64,000 nucleotides of DNA from Azadirachta indica. Lineage: Eukaryota; Streptophyta; Magnoliopsida; Sapindales; Meliaceae. Position numbers and translations under genes: made by a program. The stretch is taken from the NCBI GenBank assembly GCA_022749755.1, contig CM040447.1, positions 15,227,087 through 15,291,086 on the forward strand. Reading direction: 5' to 3'. Under the pieces are notes generated by a model. It worked only from the letters and a program-made list of their open reading frames with translations, was not told where the DNA came from and did not search any database. Positions 11,001-23,500 of the stretch are shown piece by piece. Position 1 is the first letter of the stretch, and each line of letters begins with the position of its first letter.

Positions 11001-12994
11001 GAGAGCAATTTTATGAACAAAACCTTTAAGCAAAAAGAAAGCAACTTGTAGAAGATTAAACTAAAAGTATTGCATTGAAGTACATATTTAAAAGACTTCA
11101 TGTCATTAAATGCGTATTTAGTCAAATTAGCACTGTCTCTACCTGCCGATCAAATTCAGAGAAGTTATAAACAGCAAGAACAACTGCAGAACTTGCTAGA
11201 CTTCCGCATGTTAAGTGAGGAAACTTTAGACGAAACCATGCACTAAGAGCTCCAGGGTATGAAATGCCAAATACAAACCATCGATTCTCAGTATCTGCTC
11301 TATTGTGCTTGAGATTTAAGGATTCCTAAAAGATAATGTTCAATCAGATCAGTAGAAATAAAGATTAATACACATTCTCCATAAAATACTCGAGATATAC
11401 AGTGCAAAAATTAAAAAATGATTATCAAATCTCTACATCTTGCTCTGTGTATGTAATCGAAAGCTATTCTGCATAAAGGCAAAACAAGACAGACCCCAGC
11501 ACACAGACATATTAATATCTTTATGTGTGTCTTTGTTATGTACTTGCACACGCATGGTACAAAAATGAAACAAAAAGTTCATTCAAAGCACTCAAGGCTT
11601 CTTGATTGCAATAATATCCAAGAACAATAAAATAAACTAAATCTTCACAACATCTGACTTGGAAAATATCTAAGTATTCAATATGATTTACATTTGTATT
11701 AATTAACGCATACAAAAGATAATGAAGAAGTATAGAGATGAAACAAAACAAATGATACTATATCTAGCCAGCAGATTCCTTCAAGAGGTGTTTTCACTTA
11801 TAATAGAAGCCAACTTCAAAATATAGGGAGAAAAAGATCAGAAATTTTTTAAAAAAAAAAAAAAGTACTAGCCTGATAATGCTGTCGGAAAACAGCCAAG
11901 TCAAAAAGTGCCTGCTTGGACGAAAGGTATCTCAAATTTTCTGTTGTCAATGTGTTAAATGGTGAACTCTTTCCATAATAGCGATGTTCAAGTGAAACCA
12001 CAGCTGCTCCAAATTTCTTTGCCAGAACCTGTCCAAAATGGTAAATTGCTTATACATTTCCTCAAGTCAGAAAAATGGGTCATGTTCTACAAGTCTCACT
12101 GTCAGATTCTGTAAACTTGATGAAAAACTGACAATATCTGAAAATTCATTTGTTTCTCAGACTCCAACAAATATTAATAATACTGATATAAACTGCATTT
12201 ATGTGATTTAAACCTTAATTAAAAAGGATAAAAACTAAAACTTACACTAATGTAATCGTTGGGTATGCCATCACAAGTATATTCACCACAAATTGTTAAA
12301 AATATAGGTCCATCTGGAGATCGAAAGTGGTCAAGGAATTCATAGTAGCGCTGCTCAAACGGGCGGTGATCCTGCAATTAACATGTCCTATAATATAAGA
12401 CTAGACAAAAATTACAACAAGGCAACAAGTGTTTCCAATAAATATAAAACTCAAATAGAATTTTGCTCTACAAGAACCAAATTATCCATTCAAATACTAT
12501 TTTTATGATTATTTGAGGCAGCCCGTTAGGTTTCTGATAATTCAATTACTTTACCTTTCCTTAAAAATAGTGTAAAAGAAAAAACAAAAAAAAGCTTCAT
12601 TTTGGATGTGTAGTTTGCATAAGCAAACTTTATTGCTGTCAAAAAAATTTAGACGAAAATCTACCTAATAAATATAGAACTATGACTTCAGCCTACTCAG
12701 AGATTAAACCAACAAAGTAAAAAAAAAAAAAAAAAAAAAGACATCGCAGTAATATTAAGAATTTTCTAGAGACGACGGAGAGGGTCTTACGTAAGGGGAG
12801 AAGTGATCGAGAGTCTGATTGAACCAGAGTTCTTTAGTGTTCAAGTAATTGCTACCGCTACTGCTGCTGCTGCTGCTGCTGCTGCCAGAAAATCTGCGAA
12901 GCATCGTGCGAGGTGGGATGAATCCATTCGAGAGACTGAACAGCATCGAGGAGAAGAACGTAACGAGGGTCAACCGAGACAACAGCTTCTTCAT
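8096..12994 (-). CDS. EDA2: EDA2-like serine carboxypeptidase (peptidase S28), copy A, intact
   Basis: Exons on the minus strand, 5' to 3': 12994-12791, 12371-12246, 12028-11873, 11325-11143, 10954-10838, 10712-10659, 10580-10509, 10046-9841, 9690-9596, 9486-9412, 8899-8816, 8211-8096. All phases agree, giving 1488 bases and 495 residues. The product resembles plant EDA2 and animal prolylcarboxypeptidase/thymus-specific serine protease, secreted or lysosomal/vacuolar enzymes of family S28. A signal peptide fits residues 1-24 and is followed by a serine-rich stretch. The nucleophile is Ser184 in GISYPG; Asp416 in NGSQDPW and His442 in CHNCGHGTDL complete the likely triad. Start chosen at MKKLLSRLTL because the signal peptide begins there; a Met 25 codons upstream is in frame but adds no sensible sequence. 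Introns 3 and 8 have GC donors (CAG|GCTAGT, AAG|GCATGG). It is the most 3' member of a four-unit tandem array. Substrate is not predictable from sequence. Confidence 0.93.
12851..12885 (+). repeat. Coding GCT microsatellite (serine run of copy A)
   Basis: An imperfect (GCT)n tract in exon 1 of copy A. Read on the minus strand it gives AGC/AGT serine codons just after the signal peptide. Copy B has a shorter serine stretch at the same place and copy C almost none, so the tract accounts for most of the ten-residue length difference between A and C. Confidence 0.8.
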
Positions 12995-14949
12995 CGTCGT
13001 CGTTCTGATTGACTGATTATCTTTCTTTCTCAAAACCCAGAATAAGAAAGAAGTAGAATTAGAAGTCATTTGGACGTTTGTTCTGTTTCCACACCGGCGG
13101 GCTGGAAAGATGGTTATTAACTCGTAGGGTGTGTTTGCTTTTTTAAAATTTTTTATTGAAATATGAATCGATATGTATACTTTTTTTAAAAAATTGAAAA
13201 TTTTGATAATTATATATTCAAATATATATTTTAATAATTTTAAAATTAATTTGTTAGGTTGGAAACGTGTGTGTATATATTAAGATAAATAAAATATTTA
13301 ATTTAGTAAGATATTTAATTATTTAAATTTAAATTAATTACCTTTAAATATTTTTAATAAATTTTTATATATAAGTTTAAAAATAATTATTTTTAAACAT
13401 ACAAATAAAATTATTAAACAAACAACAGACCCTTACATAATAAACAAAGGGCCCCTTGGACGCTTTGGGTTAACGCATCGAGTTACCACTATCCAGCACG
13501 TGCGCCGCGTGTGTTTCCTTGGTTGCTTTATGCTGGAGGATTGTTGATGGTTGTTTTCATTTAATTAACACGTTGCGTAAGATTTGTTAACTTAAAAAAA
13601 GGAAAGAAAATGAATGGGAATATATTCTTGATGGAACAACGAAATTTGCTGTGTTTTTTAAATCATAAAAGTTTTTACTTTATCGTTAATATGAATGGGA
13701 ATACGTAGAATTATGTCTAATACATACATTTAGGATGGCAAGGTTATGCATATATTTTAATATCCGCCCCGTGTCGCGTTGCAAAAGAATTTTATTATCG
13801 TATCCTTGTGATATTCTTGACGGATGTTAATTGTTATATTATTATATATCTGTATCTTCATGAATATATTAAGAATATATTTTTATACTAACCAAAAAAA
13901 TAAACAAATTTTAAAATTTTGACTTTTCTTATAAATGTTTTATAAATTAATATACTAGATTAATAAATTAATGTCAAATTAACAAATTACAGGTATATAT
14001 AATTTGCACATGCTAACAACATAAAACTTTAATTCTTGATAATTATAATTGTTGATGTTGAACTTTGCAACAATCTTATATCAACGGTTTCTCTATCGTG
14101 CTGCAAACTTTAATTCAATAATTCAATAAATATAATGCTATATAAAATTATAAAAATTTAGTAATAATAATAATAAATTTAAAATGAACTCTATCAATCA
14201 AATTAATAGTATAATTAAAAATAAAGTATTTATAAAGTAAACAGAAGTACCAATATAACACTTAATATCTTTAACAACAATTTAAAATAATAAACTTATC
14301 GTGAATTAAAAAAAACACGTGAAAATAATGTGCAGATATATAAATATTGTTTTACCGTATGTTTTAACCTGGAAATAAATTGTCATCCCTAAATATTCAT
14401 TATGAAATTAAAAAAAGAGATAATATTATAACTTGTAAAATAAATAATTGTAAAATCATCACTCCACACCTTTTTATAATGTTCATCTAACAAACATAAC
14501 AAGTGTATTCTGCTTATTCACTTAAAACAGTCAGGAATTTTTTTTTACATTTATTAATTTAAAGAAATGTTATTGTTATTATATTAATAAATAAGCACTT
14601 ATAAATAAATGTCAAATAATAACTCCTACAAATTATTTAACTTGACTAAAATAAAATAAGACGCCATGACTTATCCTGACATTGTGATTGTGATTGTGAT
14701 TGTGATTGTGATTATGATGATCCGTCTAAAAATTCAAAGCTTGAAATGGTAAATCTAATCGCTGATGGTCTCATTTGCACACGTTCGCGTTAAAGGAAAA
14801 GAAAATTTAGTCTGGGATCATTGGAAATTTTCATTAAGAATTTGTTCCTCCACACCTAATTTTTTTCTTTCCCTTTTCGCACAAAATTTCCGCAGTTTTT
14901 TTAATGGTCAAATACTGGTTATCCGCAACAAACCTTTGCTGCTGATGAT
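12995..14949. other. AT-rich spacer upstream of copy A
   Basis: No gene is seen. Much of 13130-14640 is low-complexity A/T sequence. Near 14785 and 19730 the motif GTTAAAGGAAARGAAA recurs, followed by similar T-rich sequence, so this flank seems to belong to the same duplicated unit as the region upstream of copy B. Confidence 0.6.
14681..14716 (+). repeat. Hexanucleotide microsatellite (TGTGAT)n
   Basis: About five tandem TGTGAT units ending in ATTATGATGA. Simple sequence repeat in the spacer upstream of peptidase copy A. Confidence 0.85.
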
Positions 14950-15165
14950 TGACATGCTAATTAGTGTTGAAATATGGGAATCATTAGTTTTCTGGTTGCC
15001 ATGATCAAGTTTCCCCCTGCAGGCATTGTACAGGCGCGCTTAATTCTAGCAGAATTCTAATGGTTACTAACTTTTACAGCTACAAAGAGCATGTGAGGCC
15101 AACAGGAGAGCTGCTAGAATTTGATCTCTACTTGCCTTCTTCGCAAGACAACAAAGGTTGAACAT
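14950..15165. repeat. Dispersed segment, copy 2 (partner at 4600-4830)
   Basis: Collinear with the segment downstream of the aldolase relic: the GCCATGATCA block, the ATTCTAATGG block and TTCTTCGCAAGACAACAAA occur in the same order. It directly abuts the peptidase exon 6/5 scrap. Confidence 0.5.
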
Positions 15166-15289
15166 CAGTCCATGTTGAAGGCCGCACAGACCTTATTGAA
15201 TCATTGAAGAGATATTTTCAGTGAGCATTTATGAGAGGAGAAAACTTGACACCACGATCATTAATGTGAAAATTTAGTGTTCAGCATGA

Positions 15290-15610
15290 ATAGGAAATCC
15301 GTGCTCACCACTATAAAATGCTGCATCCGACATAAAACAAAGGAAATTACCCTCTATCTCGAGCTGCAAATATGGTTATAGTGTCAACATCCAGAATAAG
15401 GTGCAAAAGATTTCCACCTTGCTTTATAGTTGACTCATACTGTGGGGTGCCTCATAAGCATAGCAAGGAAAGGCAAATCAAACCTCTGCTAAGTGAACAA
15501 TGTCTTCACTGCTTTTCCATTTCATGCAAGCCTTTGTTCCACACGTCAAGTAGTTTCTGGAAGTGCACCTTTAAATTCGGCAGCAGCTGACTGACCAATC
15601 TGGACAAAGA
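15290..15610 (-). pseudogene. EDA2-like exons 5 and 6 only (fragment B')
   Basis: Two exon-like blocks on the minus strand: exon 5 at about 15598-15486 (starts after TTTGTCCAG, carries the IGQSA-type opening) and exon 6 at about 15366-15307 (LEIEGNF-like segment). They duplicate exons already present in copy B at 17.1-17.4 kb. The order read on the minus strand is therefore exon 9 of copy B, then exons 5 and 6 again. This needs an unequal exchange or deletion joining two array units. Exons 10-12 are not found after it. Confidence 0.75.
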
Positions 15611-15655
15611 AATATGATCCCAAAATATGCAAAACAGGAGCAGTTTCCAGATAGA

Positions 15656-18600
15656 TTAGAAGGTTATGCCCGGACCAGCAATATTTGCTCCTCCGTCGTA
15701 CATATTTGTGGAATCAATATCAGGATAGATGCCCTCTCCAAAGTTATTCTTGTAAAGGTCCAGGTAATATTTGTCAAAAACGCACAATCATTTGTACAAT
15801 GAATAAAAAATAAAAGATAACCCAAGAAATATATATGATAAACTATAGAAACTATTAACATGAACAAAAGTTTACAATCGAATACATGTAACGAAATACA
15901 CTATCATTTGAAGGTGCCACCTGAAAAAATACAACTGCAGTGCAAACTTGGAACCACCACCACCGATCAGCACACTGGACGCAGTATTCTTCAGGTGTTT
16001 CTGATTATATGTCTGAACACTGATACCTACACTTTCAAGGTAATACTCTTTTACATATTTGGCATCTGCATCCTTCATTACAAAAAAATGCAATTAGAAT
16101 AAGATTGACAGCTACAGAAAGACAATAAAGGCATCTTAATTTAGCCAATGAACCATAAGCTGGAATTCAAGGAATATTGGCATTACAATTGCATTACAGG
16201 GTGAAGTCCGATATAAGACATATATAAATAGTATAATTCACAAATACTAAATCCTCTTCTGTATTGATTAATAAGTGTTAAATCATTTTTTCAGTCCCAC
16301 ACATTTGTGACCTGAGCCAAGGCCCAAGGCTAATCACAACCAAGGACATAATCCATCTACAACAGACAGCATAATAAGAAAGCATATATATATATTCATG
16401 TATGTATATATTTTCATTTTTGATACATGCATAACTCAAAAGAGCACTGATAAGGACAAGCAAACCAACTGGCTGGACAGCCAACCTAATCACCAAGCTG
16501 AATAGTATATACTAATAGCTGCCTAAAGGACATGATGCAATTATTACATCTTATACTTATCTTCTACTAGGATACATGTACAGCGCAGTTCTCAAAAACA
16601 GATATAATTTCAACTTACAAATTGGACTAAAAATGACGGTGAATGTTGAATATGAAGGTTGAGAAAATAATGCAGAACCAAAATGGTGAAAACAGAAACA
16701 AGGGTGTGGGGTTTCTTTTCTCTCCATTTCCATTATCGGCTTTGGACTTGGAATTCAGGATCAAGTAAAGACAGATATTTTCTATTAATTTGGGAATCTG
16801 CATGACTGAGATTATCATATTGCTAATCTAAACAGTTTTGTTACTAAAAGATCAAGCAATAACTGGTGAACAGACATTTTTGATTTTATTTCATCAATAA
16901 AATACAAAGAAGAAGGAAGAGATGGATAACAAGAAAATAAGCATACCCAAAAATCCTCTCCAGCTTTCTTCCCTTCAACCAGTGGGGTGCACAGTTTATC
17001 TAGATTTCCATAATGAAACTGAACATTTTAACTTCAGGAGCAAGAATGTGAAAAATTACTATTAAGCAACAGAAATGAATAAGAAACCATGCTCCCTGCT
17101 GTAACTGCTCCATCTGCCAGAAAATAAGGGAAATTGCCCTCTATCATAAGCTGCAGATATAGCTATGGCATCACACATCCAGATTCCAGAATAAGAAGTC
17201 AGAGGTTTCCACATTGCTTCATAATTGACCCATATTTTAGGTGCACTATAAGCATAGCAAGGAAAGAAAAATCATGCCTCAGCTGGACTACGCCACTTTC
17301 AGATTTGATGCATGCCTCTGTTCCACAAGTTGAATAGTTTCTTGAAGTGCAGCTTTACATTCAACACCAGGTGACTCACCAATCTGCACAAAGAAATAAG
17401 ATCCAAAGGTCAGGGCAAAAGATGCAAAGTAGGATAAATGTTAAAAAAAGCCTTATGCTAAAAAGAAAGCAACGTATAGAAGATTATATTAAAGTTATTG
17501 GATTCAAGTACATATTTACAAGACATCATTTTATTGTAAGGGTATTCTGTCAAATTAGCCCTGTCTCTACCAGCTCATCAGATTCAGTGAAGTTATGAAC
17601 AGCAAGAAAAAAGACCAGAGAACTCGCAGGTCTTCTGCATGTTAAATGAGGAAACTTGAGATGAAAGTATGCACTAACAGCTCCGGGGTACGAAAATACC
17701 CGAATAAGCCTTGAATTCTCAGTATCCGCTCTATTACGCTTCAGGTTTGAGGACCACTGAAAGATAATGTTCAATCGATCAAAATAAAGAATTTGGTAAA
17801 AGAAAAAAAATTATACACATTCTCCACGAACAAATAGGAGATATCTAGCACAAAATTAAAATAATGATTCTCAAATCTCTGTCTTATTCAGCATACATAA
17901 TTGCAAGCGACCATGCATATATGTGAAATCATACACACACCATACACACACATATTAGCATTTTTATACGAATCTTTAGTATGTACTTAAACATTCGCAG
18001 GACAGAAGTGAAAGAAATTCCATTCAAAGCTCTCAAGGCTTCTTGATTGCAATAATATCCACAAAAAAACTTATGCAGGACAAAATAAAATGTAACTTCA
18101 CAACATCTGACTTGGGAAATATCTAAAAGTGTTATTCAAAGTTATCTACATTCGTATTAAACAACACGTGCAAACAATAATGAAAGTGGGAGAAGGTAAG
18201 AAAATAAAAAAGAACTAGCCTAATAATTCTGTCAGAAAACGGCCAAGTCAAAGAGTGCCTGCTTACATGAAAGCTATCTCAAATTTTCTGCAGTCAATAG
18301 TTAAATGGTGAACTCTTCCTATATTAACGTCATTCAATTGAAACCACAGCCGCTCCACACTTCTTTTGCCAGAAAATGTAGAATGTTTATAACTTCATCA
18401 AATTAGTCCAGCTACTTCACTATATCCATGAATATTTAATCCTTACAATAAATCAGAAAATTCAATCAAGCCTAGGAGTCTCATTGACAATATCCAAAAC
18501 TCTTTAATAACTAAGGATAAAACCCAAACCACTTACACCAACGTAATTGTTGGGTATCCCATCACAAGTATACACACCACAAATATGGGCCCATCTGGAG

Positions 18601-19217
18601 CTCCAAAGTGGTCAAGGAAATAGTAGCACTACTCAAACAGACAGGCAAAGCGATCTTCCAATTATCCGTATCAGCTAAGACTAGATAAAAATTCCAACAA
18701 AAGGCAACTACTGTTTCCAATAAATATAGACCTCAGAGAAATTCTGCTCCACAAGAACCAAATTATCCATTCAAATACGTATTTCTATAATTATGCAGAG
18801 CAGCTCGTGAAGTTTCTGATACTTCATTTATTTTCAATTTGCTTAAAAATGGTGAAGGAAAATTGTCTTCATTTAACGATTTATCGTATTCGTGATAGCT
18901 TTAGTAAACTTTATATTTTTTTCCAAAAATTGAACGAACGTCTATCTAATTGATATCTAACTATTAATTAATTCAGCCGATTAAGAGATAAAAACATTCT
19001 CAAACAAATAGCAAATGCAAATTCGAATCAATATTAAGAATTTTATAGAGATAGAGAAAGAAAGCGGGTTACGTAGGAATTCTCTGGTGTTCAAGTAACT
19101 GCTGCTACTTCCAGACAATCTGTGAAGCATCGTGCGAGGTGGCATGAATCCATTAGGGAGACTCAAGAGCACCGCAAAGAAGAAAGAGACGACCGTCAAC
19201 CACGACGGACGCTTCAT
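15656..19217 (-). pseudogene. EDA2-like peptidase copy B, pseudogene
   Basis: Exon-like blocks in the correct order on the minus strand: exon 1 19217-19073, 2 about 18655-18539, 3 about 18376-18225, 4 17756-17571, 5 about 17384-17286, 6 about 17153-17098, 7 about 17020-16947, 8 about 16074-15900, 9 about 15755-15656. The ATG and signal peptide (MKRPSWLTVVSFF) survive. Exon 1 has lost about 30 bases covering the LWFNQTLDHF region and shifts frame; exon 2 has a TAG stop and deletions; exon 3 is eroded; exon 4 reads VFSYPG where the intact copies have GISYPG, so the first glycine of the nucleophile elbow is gone; exons 10-12 are absent. No functional enzyme can be made. Lies between intact copies A and C. 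Confidence 0.88.
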
Positions 19218-20259
19218 CGCCCGTCGTTCCCATTGCAAGTTCTTTCTCACCCCATAATGTGATGTCGTTTGTTCTGTTTGCGCCTCGCTGGAAACTTGTG
19301 TTGAAATTTGTAGCGTGATAATAATGCTAAGGACATTATCATATTACTAACAAGTGGAAATTAGTGTGGTCCTTGATCCATCTCAAGATTCAAAGTTTCT
19401 AATGGAAAGTTTAACAGCTGACGATCATATTGGTAAATATTGATAGTTTTCTTTTCTATTTATTACAAATTATGATGTATTACAGATAGATCTCTGCGTG
19501 GGAGTTCACATAATTATCGTTACAAGACATCCTACAAATCTTTTCGCATCATCTCAGATTTTTATCAAATGCTCAGAAGAAGTTACTTCTTAGACGAAGG
19601 TGGGAGAGTCCACATATTATATATATTAATAGTTGTTAGACAAGAGTATAAAAATTTGCTTTAAAATATTAAGTTAGGTAAAGTTTAGATGCACTGGAAA
19701 ATACTTCAATCTTATTTTATATACATCGACGTTAAAGGAAAGGAAACTTTAGCCTTTGGTCCTGGGGCCACCGCAAATGCAAGAGCGTATAGCATAGACT
19801 CATTCTCCAAACTTTTTTTTTTTTGTTTTGCTTATTTTCACTTTATACACCTATTTAATTTTAATTTTATATATATACTCTTTTACATTTGCCGTGCTAT
19901 TCCTCAATAAAACCCTTTCCAATAAGAATTTTGTTTCCCTTCACGCCAAAATCTTTTTTCTTTTTCTGAAAATTTTGTTGCAAATTATATTAGTTCTTTT
20001 TCTTTTTCCGCAAATTTACTAGCTAACTTAAATTTTTTCAGTTATAGTAACCTATTTTTTTTTTCCCCTTTCTCTTCTGCAAATATTATGTGCAAGACAC
20101 TCTTGCTGTTCGTGACTGAAATATTATTGCTAGTGTTCAAACGCGACTGAAATATTATTGCTAGTGTTCAAACGCAAAAATTATTAGTTTTGTAGTGCAA
20201 CGATGACAAGGTTGCTGCATGAGAGTTTCTAGTGGCGACAAACTCAAACATTCCACTAC
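19218..20259. other. Spacer between copies B and C
   Basis: No gene. Contains the flank shared with 14.76-14.95 kb (GTTAAAGGAAAGGAAAC at about 19730), T-rich tracts and a perfect 31-bp tandem duplication. The right edge merges into the 3' UTR-like region of copy C (20260-20534), which resembles the 3' flanks of copies A and D. Confidence 0.6.
20114..20175 (+). repeat. Perfect 31-bp tandem duplication
   Basis: A 31-bp unit starting GACTGAAATATTATTGC and ending GTTCAAACGC occurs twice head to tail (20114-20144 and 20145-20175) without a mismatch, so the duplication is likely young. Confidence 0.9.
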
Positions 20260-20534
20260 CGGTCTAAAATGCTTCAGTCGAAACACTTATTATTGTTACT
20301 GGTCTGGAACATACATTTGAGGAAATACACTAGAATCTAATCAGAGATTTGACAGATTTACACAAGTTTTAACCGAAAGGATACATTGGTGTTTCGGGTA
20401 GACAAGAAGAATATTAACACTGGCTGTGCCTTTTTTATAGATGAGCATCTAGTTATCTGTTGAGAGGGTAACATACAGGATCGCCTTTAGTTATTGAACA
20501 ATTTACCAAGTCTTTTTCCTCCATTCTCAATTTA

Positions 20535-23500
20535 TCACATAGAACTCCTACCCGAGACCTGGCATTGAGACAACCACAAATCCATGAGTTTCATAATCTG
20601 TTGCCTGACTCTGTAAACCACATCCGGGGAGCTGCATTTTTGGGCATCACCTGAAATGAGAAAAAATCATAATTGCAGAAATTACAATGGCAAGTACTTC
20701 TTATAAAATCGATAAGAGATGAGCATTGATATCCATGCATTCTTTCCAAGCTGGCTATACAGCAACCATATGTCTTTTAAAAGTCTGTCCATTTTTGTAA
20801 TTGCCTTCTGAAAGATACATGAGTTCAGTAACCTTGAGAATTAATTGTTTAATGTTTGTGGCTTTAACAAAATCAGCTACATAATTTTCTCTAGTTCTAG
20901 GAACAAGAGGTAGCATAGCAGACAATTCTTTAGACACATCTGGTACGCTCTTTTCAAATTCTACAAAATCAATCACATTCCGTGGTCATGCTTGTGCCTT
21001 TCTTTTAGCAGAAGAAAAGGTCAAAACCACAAAGAACAAACAGAGAAAATGAACTAATTAAAGTTTTAGTGTTTCAGAGAGGCACTAAGGTGTTTTACTT
21101 GAAGTTAGTTCTAATCAGATCAAAAACCATCCATCCATAAATCTTCACAATTTAGAGGAGATTGGGGATGTTTGGCAAACTAGATACAAGGGTTTTCAAT
21201 GGGAATATTATAATAGTTAAAGCAACATAAAAGCCAATAACAGAACTACGCACCTTCAGGACTTAGAGGAGACTGGGGACATCCTCGCAAATCAGTTCCA
21301 TGGCCACAATTATGACAAGTGATGACATATGAAGGCACTGAAAAGTTCAAATGAGAATGTTAGTGAAAAAAAGAAATGAAAGAAAGAAAATGAAATTGAA
21401 CCACAACTATTACTCTGCACAATAATTCTACATACCAAGATCATTACATTATTCATGTAGGACAAATCATTATACCAATGCAGCAGTAATCATCACATTA
21501 ATTATTAACATTGCTATGTGGTTCAGAAAAACTCAAGGCTGAACAGGTCACATGAGTGTCATTTCGGACCACATTACAGCATGATAGACACTCTTACAAA
21601 AAGCCTAGTGCCAATCTCACTAAAAAGGATGTGATGTTTATGTGTTCTTCAATACCACATAGACTGTCAATCTCAGAGAATAAAAGGAATAGTGAAATTT
21701 CCCTTCAAGTTTTTCATCATTTTTATTCTCTACGACAACTGTCATCAGAATAGGAAACTTACTGTCTGGAGATGAAACTTGTTTGGATGCATGACGCCAG
21801 GGATCCTGTGAGCCATTTGTGAAAATAATTTTTGAACCTGAAAATTCACAGATTTACACAAAAAATGTAAGCCATGAAGGAAAAGAAATGAAAAATAAAT
21901 ATCAGATTAAACATTCCCAAATAGATTAGAAGGCTATTTCTGGACCAGCAATATTTGTTCCACCATAGTATATGTTTGTTGAATTGACATCAGGATAGAC
22001 TTCCTCTCCAAAGACATTCTTGCAAAGGTCTAGATGGTATCTGCCAAGTACAAGCAACAATTTGTACAATTAGAAAAGCAGAAAAGATAACCAAACAAAA
22101 TCCACATCATAAACTATAGAAACTATTAACATATAACAAAAGTGTACAATGGAAAAAGACATGCCTTGCATCCACTTTTGAAGACCGAATGCTATCATTT
22201 GAAGGCGCCACCTGAAAATATGCAACTTCGGTGCAAACTTGGAACCACCACAATCGGTCAGAACTCCGGTCAGTAACAGCCGTATTTTTAAGCTGTTTCT
22301 GGTTATATGTCTGAATGCTGACACCAAAACTTCCAAGGTAATACTCTCTTACATATTTGGCATATGCATCCTGCATTACAAAAAACATTATTTGAATAAT
22401 ACATTGACGGCTAGAGGAAGACAATCAAGGATTTTAATTTGCCAATGAAACAATAAGCTGGAAACCACAGCACATTGACAATACAAATGCATTGACAAGC
22501 CAAGTATGGTACAAGAGTAGTATTAATAGGAGCTGTAAACTTAAAAGAAATATTAACTGACAAATCCTAAATCTTTTTCTTTACTGATTAACAATGATTA
22601 ATCTTTTTTTTCTTAATGTCCCATACATTGACCACCTGTGACAAGGCCCAGGGCCAATCACAGAAAAGGACATAAACAATCTACAAGAAATGCAGCATAA
22701 TATGAAAGTATGAATTAATATATTCTTTTCTCTTTCTGATACGTGCATAACTTCAAGAATGAGGATAAGGACTAATAACCAACCAATTATACAGACAATC
22801 TAATCATAAAACTAAGTCGTCTATCCATTATTTTTCTAGCTGGCTAAAAGAACATGAGGCAAATTACATCTCATAATTATATTTTACCAGTATACATGTC
22901 CGGTGCATGGCCAAGAAAAGATGCAGTTTCAACTCACAAGTTGGAGTAGCGACCACAAAATGGTCCAACAAATAAACCATGACCAAAATCTAAATAGTTT
23001 ATTAAAAGAGCAACCAACAAATAGTAAATGGGCATAATTTTGATTGTATTTCACCCAATAAGATTCCAATTAAAAGAAAGAGAAGAGACAGATAACAAGA
23101 GAAGCATACCACCAAATCTTCTCCAGCCTTCTTAGCTTCGACAAGTGGGGTGCATAGTTTATCTGGATTTCCGTATTGAAACTGAAAAATTTACCTTCAA
23201 GATCGTTAATGCGAAAATTTAGTATTCAGCAACAAAACTGAATAAGAAACTGTGCTCACCGCTATAACTGCTGCATCTGCCAGAAAATACAGGAAATCAC
23301 CCTCTATCTCAAGCTGCAAACAGAGCTACAGCGTCAGCATCCAGAATCATGGGCAAAAGTTTTCCACATTGCTTCATACTTGACTCATAAGCATGGCAAG
23401 GTAAGGGAAATCAAACCTCAGCTGCACCGAACAATGTCTTCACCGCTTTTGCATTTAATGCAAGTCTCTGTTCCACAAGTCGAGTAGTTTCTTGAAGTAC

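Noticed and set aside
12803..13012. Plus-strand frame with an alanine run opposite exon 1 of copy A
   Set aside because: It is the antisense shadow of the GCT microsatellite and signal peptide exon.
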